Of a DNA stretch of 64,000 nucleotides, positions 57,616-64,000 are shown piece by piece. A program made the translations under genes and the position numbers. The notes beneath the pieces are model-generated. The model was not told where the DNA came from and made no database searches. It saw nothing but the letters and a program-made list of their open reading frames with translations. This stretch comes from Hyphococcus aureus. Its GTDB lineage: Bacteria; Pseudomonadota; Alphaproteobacteria; Caulobacterales; Parvularculaceae. Positions within the stretch are counted from its first letter, which is position 1. Every line of letters begins with the position of its first letter. Where the stretch lies: positions 1,240,001-1,304,000 of the forward strand of contig NZ_JBHRSH010000001.1 of assembly GCF_042643165.1 (NCBI RefSeq), written 5' to 3'.

Positions 57616-60024
57616 ATGAAATTCACTCTGTCCTGGCTGAAAGAGCATCTCGATACTGACGCCAGTCTTGATGACATCGTCGAGACCATGGTCGCTGTCG
57701 GCCTTGAGGTTGAAGCGGTCGAAAATCCCGAAGAGCGCCTCGCGGCGTTTTCCATCGGCGAAGTGCTGGAAGCGAACCCGCATCCTGACGCCGACAAGCT
57801 GCAGGTCTGCAAGGTCGCCACCAAAGATGGTGAGATGCAGATCGTTTGCGGCGCGCCCAATGCGCGAGCCGGGATCAAGGTCGCCTATGCGCCGGTCGGG
57901 GCTTATGTGCCCGGCATCGATGTCACCCTCTCGAAAGCGAAAATCCGCGGCGTTGAATCCTTCGGTATGATGTGTTCGGTCCGCGAGCTTGAGATGGGCG
58001 ACGATCATGACGGCATTATCGAGGCGCCGGCGTCCGCGAAGGTTGGCGATCCGGTGGCGAAGATTATGGGCGCCAATGATCCGGTGATCGATTTCGAAGT
58101 GACGCCGAACCGCCCCGACACCAACGGCGTCAACGGTGTTGCGCGTGACCTCGCCGCGGCGGGGCTCGGCAAACTGATTACGCCTGAACCGAAACCGCTG
58201 AAAGGGGCCTATCCTTCTCCGCAAAAGGTTGTGCTCGATTTCCCGGCGGGATCGGAAAACGCTTGTCCTGCTTTCGCCGGGCGCTATGTGCGCGGCGTCA
58301 AGAACGGGCCATCGCCGAAATGGCTGCAGGATCGCCTGCGTGCGCTCGGCCTGCGCCCGATCAGCGCGCTGGTAGATATCACCAACTATATGTCTTACGA
58401 CCGCGCCCGTCCGCTGCACGTCTTTGACGCCGATAAACTCAATGGCGTTCTGCGTGCGCGCCTTGGAAAGCAAGGTGAAAAATTCCTCGCCCTTGATGGC
58501 AAGGAATATAAAGTCGATGAGACCATGACAGTGATCGCCGATGACGCTGCTGTTCTTGGCCTTGGCGGAATCATGGGTGGCGAGGACACCGGCTGCACCG
58601 AAGAAACAACGAATGTCTTCATCGAGTGCGCTTATTTCGATCCTCTGCGTACAGCGAAAACCGGCCGCAAAACCGGCATTGCCTCCGATGCGCGCTATCG
58701 TTTCGAGCGTGGCGTCGATCCGGCGTTCATCCTGCCGGGGATGGAGATGGCGACGCAGCTCGTGATGGATATGTGCGGCGGCGAGCCGTCGGAAATTGTT
58801 CTTGCCGGCGACATTCCGCAAATGGACAAAACCGTTCTTTTCCCGCCCGTTGAGGTGAAGCGTTTGACCGGTCTGGATGTCGCGCCGCAGGATTGCGAGC
58901 AAATTCTTTCCGCGCTTGGCTTCACCGTGCGCAAAAGCGACCCATGGCAAGTGGATGCCCCGTCCTGGCGGCCAGATATTGAGGGCAAGGCCGACCTTGT
59001 TGAGGAAATCGCGCGGATTACCGGCTTCGACAAGTTGCCTGCTGCGCCCTTGCCCATGCTCAAAGCGGTGGAAACGCCAAAACTGACCGCAGGCCAGGAA
59101 CGCCGCCGCATGGCGCGCCGCGCGCTCGCGGGGCGCGGGCTTCTGGAGGCGGTGACATGGTCTTTTCTTGATCAGAAACACGCCGAACTTTTCATGAGCG
59201 CGAATGTGATCAAGGCGAAAGGCCTCATCCTCGCCAATCCGATTGCATCCGATCTTGGTGTCATGCGTTCGTCACTCCTGCCAAACCTGATAGCCGCGCT
59301 TCAGCGTAACGCAGACCGTGGCCGCGATGATCTCGCCCTGTTTGAGGTTGCGCCGATCTATGTTGGCGATCAGCCTACGGATCATGCGAATGCCGCGGGC
59401 GGCGCGCGCCGTTCCGACCCCCGGCGTCACTGGCAGGGCGTTGCGGCGAAGGTCGATGTCTTCACAGTGAAAGCTGACGCCATGGCGGCGCTTGAAGCGG
59501 CGGGCGCGCCTGTTGCAAGCTTGCAAACGGCGGCGGAAGCGCCCGACTATTTCCATCCCGGCCGGTCCGGCGCGCTGCGCCTCGGGCCTAAAACGCTCGC
59601 CCATTTCGGAGAGATCCATCCGCGGGTGTTGAAGGCCATGGATGTGGACGGTCCTGTCCACGGTTTTGAGGTCTTCCTCGACCTCATTCCCGAACCGAAA
59701 AAGAAGGCGGCGAAAACCCGGCCAGCACTCGACGCATCCGAGCTCTTGCCGCTCTCGCGCGATTTCGCCTTCGTTGTCGATGAAGCCGTCGCCGCCGAAG
59801 CGCTCCTCAAGGCGGTGCGCGGGGCGGAGAAAAAGCTCATCTCCGATGTCAGCCTCTTCGACGTTTACCAGGGCAAAGGCGTGCCGGAAGGAAAGAAATC
59901 CCTTGCCGTCGAGGTGACGCTGCAGCCGCGGGACAAAACCCTCACCGACGAGGAAATTGAGGCTGTTTCGGCCCGCATCGTGGCTCAGGTTGAAAAGGCA
60001 GTGGGCGGGAGCCTGCGGGCCTGA
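57616..60024 (+). CDS. pheT: phenylalanyl-tRNA synthetase beta subunit
   Basis: 802 residues. The N-terminal tRNA-binding OB domain (VLEANPHPDADKLQVCKVAT, then GAPNARAGIKVAYAPVGA) lies at about 40-150. B3/B4 editing region: FEVTPNRPDTNGVNG, ALVDITNYMSYDRARPLHVFDADKL-type sequence. The B5 region and core follow, then the C-terminal FDX-ACB domain from about 700 (LPLSRDFAFVVDEAV). It completes the tetramer and edits mischarged Tyr. Confidence 0.97.
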   Translation: MKFTLSWLKEHLDTDASLDDIVETMVAVGLEVEAVENPEERLAAFSIGEVLEANPHPDADKLQVCKVATKDGEMQIVCGAPNARAGIKVAYAPVGAYVPGIDVTLSKAKIRGVESFGMMCSVRELEMGDDHDGIIEAPASAKVGDPVAKIMGANDPVIDFEVTPNRPDTNGVNGVARDLAAAGLGKLITPEPKPLKGAYPSPQKVVLDFPAGSENACPAFAGRYVRGVKNGPSPKWLQDRLRALGLRPISALVDITNYMSYDRARPLHVFDADKLNGVLRARLGKQGEKFLALDGKEYKVDETMTVIADDAAVLGLGGIMGGEDTGCTEETTNVFIECAYFDPLRTAKTGRKTGIASDARYRFERGVDPAFILPGMEMATQLVMDMCGGEPSEIVLAGDIPQMDKTVLFPPVEVKRLTGLDVAPQDCEQILSALGFTVRKSDPWQVDAPSWRPDIEGKADLVEEIARITGFDKLPAAPLPMLKAVETPKLTAGQERRRMARRALAGRGLLEAVTWSFLDQKHAELFMSANVIKAKGLILANPIASDLGVMRSSLLPNLIAALQRNADRGRDDLALFEVAPIYVGDQPTDHANAAGGARRSDPRRHWQGVAAKVDVFTVKADAMAALEAAGAPVASLQTAAEAPDYFHPGRSGALRLGPKTLAHFGEIHPRVLKAMDVDGPVHGFEVFLDLIPEPKKKAAKTRPALDASELLPLSRDFAFVVDEAVAAEALLKAVRGAEKKLISDVSLFDVYQGKGVPEGKKSLAVEVTLQPRDKTLTDEEIEAVSARIVAQVEKAVGGSLRA

Positions 60025-60032
60025 GGGGGGGC

Positions 60033-60054
60033 GGCGCCAGCAAGCGCCATTTTT
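60033..60054 (+). terminator. possible terminator after pheT
   Basis: GGCGC (60033-60037) pairs with GCGCC (60044-60048), followed by A and five T. The stem is short, so this is only possible. Confidence 0.45.
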
Positions 60055-60059
60055 CCCGC

Positions 60060-60120
60060 GCAAACCGGCTTGCGGATCGCGTCTCGCCAAGTTATGACGC
60101 GCCTCCTCCAGCCGGTTTGC
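60060..60120. repeat. inverted repeat reaching into tRNA-Thr
   Basis: GCAAACCGGCT (60060-60070) is the perfect inverted repeat of AGCCGGTTTGC (60110-60120); the right arm includes the first two bases of the tRNA gene. It may be a 5' processing structure of the precursor or chance. Confidence 0.4.
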
Positions 60121-60194
60121 CGCTTTAGCTCAGCTGGTAGAGCACATCATTCGTAATGATGGGGTCAGGTGTTCAAGTCACCTAAGCGGCACCA
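60119..60194 (+). tRNA. tRNA-Thr (anticodon CGT)
   Basis: 76 bases with encoded CCA. The acceptor GCCGCTT pairs with AAGCGGC. The D arm is GCTC/GAGC, the anticodon stem CATCA/TGATG encloses TTCGTAA with anticodon CGT (reads ACG), and the T arm is AGGTG/CACCT with TTCAAGT. All stems are perfect. It is the only RNA gene seen. Confidence 0.97.
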
Positions 60195-60246
60195 CTTCCT
60201 CAACCAAAGCTCACCGTCTTCAGCTTGAGCGGAGCAACCCTTCGAA

Positions 60247-60308
60247 GGAGGATCGCCCGCCGGTCAAATTGACCCTATGGGCGTAATCTTTGGAGGATTG
60301 CGCCCGCC
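60247..60308. repeat. short direct repeat and palindrome before the SnoaL-like gene
   Basis: GGAGGATCGCCCGCCG (from 60247) recurs nearly unchanged, as GGAGGATTGCGCCCGCCG, from 60292. GGTCAAATTGACC at 60262-60274 is a perfect 6-1-6 palindrome. It lies in the 190 bases between tRNA-Thr and the next gene and could be an operator. Confidence 0.4.
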
Positions 60309-60386
60309 GCCCATTCACGCCTTGTAACGATGGATCATTCGTTTGAAGCTGCCGAAAAATGCTTTGAACGAACGGGAGGATTGCAA

Positions 60387-62513
60387 ATGGCGGCTTTAAA
60401 ATTCGGCAGGGCGTTGGCGATCTGGTTTCTTTGCGCCTTTGCCGTAAATTGTTCCCGCCCTGCACAAACAGATGAAGCGTCGCCCGTAAGCGCCACGCAG
60501 GCAGAGCAGTCGGAAGACGTCAATGATCTTGCCCGCGATGTCGAACGACTTGAATCGTTGCGCGCGGTCAAGGACCTGCAGCGCAACTATGCGCAATATG
60601 GCCAGTTCGGATTGTGGTCCGACATGGCGGCCCTGTTTTCCGAAAATGCCGTTGTCGCCTGGGGCGATCAGAAGATTGAAGGCGCCGCCGCAATCGAAAA
60701 TTGGTTGCGTGAAAGGGGCGCTGCCGTTTCAGATCTCGCGCCTGGCGCCCTCAACACGGAATTTATTGACCAGCCGCTGATCAATTTGTCCGTGAATGGC
60801 GTCAGCGCGAAAGGGCGCTGGATGAGCCTCGCATTCAAAGGCGATGGCAACGGCGAGGCCTGGTTCGAGGGCGGTCTTTATGAAAATGACTATGTCCGTG
60901 AAGATGGCGTCTGGAAAATCGCAGTAATGCGCTACTATCCGCAATATGAAGGTCCTTATACGGAAGGGTGGACCAATGTGGATGGGGAAGACCTGCCGAT
61001 TATTCCCTACCATTTCAGCATTGATGAAACGGGAATTCCCATTCCCGAGCCTGTGGAGCCGGCGACGGCGACGTCAGAAACCCTAGATAGTCTCGAACAG
61101 CGCATCGACGCGCTGAATGACGAAGACGCCGTGCGAAATCTGCAAAACGCCTATGGCTATTATGTCGATCGTAAAATGTGGGACGATATCGTTGATCTTT
61201 TTGCTGATGAAAGCGCGGTTGAGATTAGCGGCGAAGGCGTATTCGAAGGGCGCGCGGGCGTGCGCAAGGCCATGGAGCGAATGGGACCGGCGGGGCTCAG
61301 CCATGGCGAACTCAATGAGCATCCTCTGTTTGACACCATCGTCATGCTGGCGCCCGGGGGTGAAGCGGAAAGCCGCGGGATCGAGCTCGCCATGCTGGGC
61401 GACGCTGATGAAGGAACGGCGCATTGGGGGATCAATGTCTATCGCAACCGCTTCGTGAAAGAAGCCGGCGTCTGGAAATTCAAGGAACTGCGCGTCTATC
61501 CGCTGATGAAAGCCCAATACAAGACCGGGTGGGGGAATGGCGGCGAGCTTGGCCTCTTCAGTCCGGATTTGCCGGCGTTTCTCGGACCTAACCCGGCGAC
61601 AGGCGATCCTGTGGATACCGGCGAGTTGAGCCTTGTCGCAGATGAAAATCTGACCGGCGCGGTTGAAAAGGCTGACGCGGAGCAGGCGTCCCCGAAACCA
61701 GAGATGCGCCTTGCGGAAGCGCGCCGCCGTTTGTTGCGCTCTGAGGCTTATGACGGCGCCGTGAATGTGTCCGCCGCCTATGGGTTTTATCTTGACGATT
61801 TTCAGTGGACGGAATTGTCGTCGCTTTTCGCTGTCGAGGGAAACAAGCAGTCACCCTTCGCCGGGTATTATCTGGGGCGCGATCGGATCATGGGCGCCGC
61901 AAATGCAATGTGGGGCCCGGCGAAAAAGCTGCGCCCCGCGATTTCATTTCACTGGCGCACCCAGCCCGTCATTCATGTCTCTCATGATGGACGGTCGGCC
62001 AATCTTCGCACCCGTCTGTTTCAGCCACGCACAACAAAAGATCCGGGGGCGCCCGCCTATTTTTACATGGGCGGCGTTCATGGCGGCATGTACCCTAATG
62101 ACCAGATTGTGCTGGAGAACGGCATCTGGCGGTTCTGGAGCCTGACCATTGATGAACACTATTTCTATTCCCCGGAATGGGAAGGCGGATGGTCTGCGGC
62201 GAAGGACCCGGAAGGCGACGCCGAACCCTATCGCAGCAAGCTTCTGGACATCTATCCGCCCGATGTCGTGCTGACCGACCTTGGCCGGCGGCAGGAGGGG
62301 TTCAAAGGCGGCACTGGCGAGACAATTGAATGGCCCGGCATCCTGCCCATGTGGTTTCACTATCGAAATCCCGTCAGTGGGCGCGAACCGGCGACGTATT
62401 GGCCCGATTGCGTCCCCTGCGAGATCGTGCCGGAGGCCAGCATGACCAAGCATGGGTACCAGAAGCCTCCGACCGGGCCGGAGATTGACGGCGTGGAACT
62501 TCAGGGCCGGTGA
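60387..62513 (+). CDS. exported protein with three SnoaL/NTF2-like domains
   Basis: 708 residues from ATG 60387, GGGAGG 6 bases upstream. The signal peptide ends near VNCSRPAQ. Three NTF2-fold repeats follow: YAQYGQFGLWSDMAALFSEN (about 68), NAYGYYVDRKMWDDIVDLFA (about 255), and SAAYGFYLDDFQWTELSSLF (about 465), each beginning with a helix, a W-DM/D-LF segment and later a YPQ/VYP/FYS-type strand. SnoaL-like domains serve as isomerases, dehydratases or dimer folds. Three in one exported chain is uncommon. The function is unknown. Confidence 0.75.
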   Translation: MAALKFGRALAIWFLCAFAVNCSRPAQTDEASPVSATQAEQSEDVNDLARDVERLESLRAVKDLQRNYAQYGQFGLWSDMAALFSENAVVAWGDQKIEGAAAIENWLRERGAAVSDLAPGALNTEFIDQPLINLSVNGVSAKGRWMSLAFKGDGNGEAWFEGGLYENDYVREDGVWKIAVMRYYPQYEGPYTEGWTNVDGEDLPIIPYHFSIDETGIPIPEPVEPATATSETLDSLEQRIDALNDEDAVRNLQNAYGYYVDRKMWDDIVDLFADESAVEISGEGVFEGRAGVRKAMERMGPAGLSHGELNEHPLFDTIVMLAPGGEAESRGIELAMLGDADEGTAHWGINVYRNRFVKEAGVWKFKELRVYPLMKAQYKTGWGNGGELGLFSPDLPAFLGPNPATGDPVDTGELSLVADENLTGAVEKADAEQASPKPEMRLAEARRRLLRSEAYDGAVNVSAAYGFYLDDFQWTELSSLFAVEGNKQSPFAGYYLGRDRIMGAANAMWGPAKKLRPAISFHWRTQPVIHVSHDGRSANLRTRLFQPRTTKDPGAPAYFYMGGVHGGMYPNDQIVLENGIWRFWSLTIDEHYFYSPEWEGGWSAAKDPEGDAEPYRSKLLDIYPPDVVLTDLGRRQEGFKGGTGETIEWPGILPMWFHYRNPVSGREPATYWPDCVPCEIVPEASMTKHGYQKPPTGPEIDGVELQGR

Positions 62514-62726
62514 TAAGGCGCAGAGGTGGGCGCATTTGCTGCAAAGCGGCAAAAGCTGAGGCAAATTTGTATGCCTCCCGGATCAAGACCGGGCGTCCGG
62601 ATGCTTGCTAGATAATTGGCGCGTCTGGTGAAATTGGAGGCCAGAGGCGCCGGGAGACGGCTAGGCCGCTTCCCGATCCGCCGCTTTTGATCCCGCCAGC
62701 TTCCTCTAGCCCAAGGTAATCCGAAC

Positions 62727-63683
62727 ATGATCTGGAAAAGCCCCGCCGCCGCATTGTTGCGACTAACCGCATCCGTTTTGGGCGCAGCGGCGCTCGCCGC
62801 CTGTTCGTCATCTGACGAGCCGGTGGCTACGCGGCAAGTTACGCTGATGCCTGACCCGGCGCATGTCTGTGATTTTTGCGAAAGGCTGAACGAGCCCGCA
62901 GAGCCGTTTCAGGTCTATGGCGACACTTATTATGTGGGTACGGCCATGATCTCTTCTGTGCTGATTGCCTCAGATGATGGTCTTGTCCTGATCAATGGCG
63001 GAATGACCCAGACCGCGCCACAAATTGCGGCGAATATCGAAGCGCTCGGATTTTCGCTCGGCGATTTGCGCCTGATATTGAACACCCACGCCCATTTCGA
63101 CCATGCCGGGGGCATCGCCGCCCTGGCGCGCGCAACCGGCGCAAAAGTCGCCGCAACGGAGCGCGGCGTCGAAGCGCTCAAGCAGGGCCGGCCCACGGAA
63201 GACGATCCTCAACGCGCTATGGAGGACAATGTCTTTCCCGCCGTACCGCAAGCGCAAGCCGTCGCCGATGGTGATACGCTCGAAGTCGGCGATATCACAG
63301 TGACGGCGCATTATACGCCAGCCCACACGCCTGGCAGCGCAGCCTGGAGCTGGCGCTCCTGCGAGGAAGAACTCTGTCTTGACGTCGTCTTCGCCGACTC
63401 CTTTTCAACCCGCTCCGGCGCCGGTTTCCGTTTCACGGGCGATGACGATAATCCGAGCCGGGTTGATGCATTTCGCAGCGCCGTCGCAACGGTCGCCGAT
63501 TTACCTTGCGATGTCTTGCTGACGCCGTCGCCGCTTTCATTTGGTGTGAAGGAAAAGCTGGCGGCGCGCGCGGAAGACCCTACGGTTAATCCATTCGTTG
63601 ATTCTGGTGCATGCCGTGCTTATGCCGCAAGCGGAGCCGCCGGCCTCGAAAAACGCATCGCCGAAGAAACGGCCGAACAATAA
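62727..63683 (+). CDS. B3-type metallo-beta-lactamase-fold protein
   Basis: 318 residues, lipobox LAAC at about 26, so lipid-anchored. THAHFDHAGG (about 118-127) gives the B3 His-X-His-X-Asp-His set, TPAHTPGSAAWSW has the next His, and FADSFSTRSGAGFRFTG is the B3 loop. At the position of the last zinc ligand, usually His in an LLTPHP-like motif, the sequence is VLLTPSPLSF: Ser. Zn2 binding may be altered. Activity on beta-lactams cannot be assumed. Confidence 0.85.
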   Translation: MIWKSPAAALLRLTASVLGAAALAACSSSDEPVATRQVTLMPDPAHVCDFCERLNEPAEPFQVYGDTYYVGTAMISSVLIASDDGLVLINGGMTQTAPQIAANIEALGFSLGDLRLILNTHAHFDHAGGIAALARATGAKVAATERGVEALKQGRPTEDDPQRAMEDNVFPAVPQAQAVADGDTLEVGDITVTAHYTPAHTPGSAAWSWRSCEEELCLDVVFADSFSTRSGAGFRFTGDDDNPSRVDAFRSAVATVADLPCDVLLTPSPLSFGVKEKLAARAEDPTVNPFVDSGACRAYAASGAAGLEKRIAEETAEQ

Positions 63684-63718
63684 GACTTCTATCGCTTATA
63701 AAACAGCAGGCGTAATTG

Positions 63719-64000
63719 ATGAGCATGACAGAAAGCCTTGAAGAGCCCGTCGGAACCGGGCCGTTCGCGTGGTACCAGCGCGCCGACAGGAAAGTCCGGC
63801 GCGTCTTCTGGACATGTTCGGTCGCCTGGACGCTCGATGCGATGGATGCGCTTGTCTATCAGTATCTCATCCCGGTCATCATCGTCGCTTTTGGCGTTAC
63901 GCTGGCGCAGGCTGCCGCTATTGCGAGCGCGAGTTATTTCGCCTCGGCGATCGGCGGCTGGATGGGTGGATGGCTCGCTGACAAATTCGGTCGGGTGCGC
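63719..64000 (+). CDS. MFS transporter, 3' end outside window
   Basis: The first 94 codons from ATG 63719 (ATG 63725 also possible). After an acidic N-terminus there is a helix with WTLDAMDALVYQYLIPVI and the loop-2 MFS motif GGWLADKFGRVR at the window's end. The WTxDxxD motif resembles the aromatic-acid/sugar:proton symporter branch. Substrate unknown. Confidence 0.8.
   Translation, partial: MSMTESLEEPVGTGPFAWYQRADRKVRRVFWTCSVAWTLDAMDALVYQYLIPVIIVAFGVTLAQAAAIASASYFASAIGGWMGGWLADKFGRVR

Noticed and set aside
60119..60194. Integration site at tRNA-Thr
   Set aside because: No integrase and no duplicated tRNA 3' end found in the following 3.8 kb.
1..64000. CRISPR array, insertion sequence, prophage or plasmid origin
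   Set aside because: No regularly spaced repeats, no transposase, integrase, capsid, terminase or Rep-like protein in any frame.

Overview
The window is 64 kb of a GC-rich, Gram-negative chromosome. The protein sequences (SdhA/B/C/D, Ffh, PheST, a UrcA-family protein, a YbjN-family protein, an ABA4-like protein, a RodZ-type protein) read as alphaproteobacterial. The many small secreted proteins and the subclass-B3-like beta-lactamase fold suggest a marine or aquatic lineage near Hyphomonadaceae, Parvularculaceae or Caulobacterales. That placement is inference, not a database result. There is no rRNA, CRISPR array, transposase, integrase or phage module. One tRNA gene, tRNA-Thr(CGT), is present.

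Layout. 0-5 kb: two small unknown genes, a cupin, then ffh and rpsP with an unknown exported protein between them. 5-11 kb: DUF4349 lipoprotein, AGCS amino-acid symporter behind a perfect CRP-type palindrome, an outer-membrane barrel, a LysE exporter and mdh. 11-13 kb: a compact cluster of three overlapping secreted proteins (fimbrial/spore-coat-U-like, chaperone-half-like and a third with a C-terminal helical region) facing a fourth secreted protein. 13-16 kb: glycosyltransferase, acyltransferase and GNAT genes translationally coupled. 16-19 kb: exported M28 peptidase and PhoD-type phosphatase. 19-22 kb, minus strand: rimM, an unknown exported protein in an AT-rich island, trmD and rplS. 22-27 kb: Bcr/CflA-type MFS pump, DUF4212 plus sodium/solute symporter, a 34-residue-repeat protein, zapE. 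27.6-30 kb: arsR-arsI-arsC-acr3 operon with a visible operator. 30-36 kb: ammonium transporter, unknown membrane proteins, sdhB and creD. 36-45 kb: spermidine-dehydrogenase-like flavoprotein, dienoyl-CoA isomerase, a RodZ-like/TonB-C fusion, ferritin-like protein, LytTR regulator, ABA4-like protein, M19 dipeptidase. 45-48 kb: sdhCDA. 48-54.5 kb: YbjN protein, two unknowns, DUF6356-yeiH facing an Lrp regulator, an exported amidohydrolase and a retropepsin-like protease. 54.5-60 kb: rpmI-rplT, urcA, then pheS-DUF302-pheT behind a Phe-rich leader peptide and attenuator. 60-64 kb: tRNA-Thr, triple SnoaL-like protein, B3-type beta-lactamase-fold protein, and the start of an MFS transporter.

How the genes fit together. 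Two operons that are normally contiguous are broken here. The ffh/rpsP/rimM/trmD/rplS set lies in two pieces 15 kb apart on opposite strands, and sdhB is 10 kb from sdhCDA. At three of the break points, or immediately beside them, sits a visibly AT-richer gene for a small exported protein without recognisable homology. The best-supported new regulatory element is the pheST attenuator at 56.0-56.1 kb: leader peptide MPDFEFFFRSAD, an 8-bp antiterminator, and a terminator with seven T. Other readable control sites are an ArsR operator, a CRP-type site, a dyad next to the Lrp gene, direct repeats in front of the LytTR gene, and a dyad plus promoter in front of urcA.
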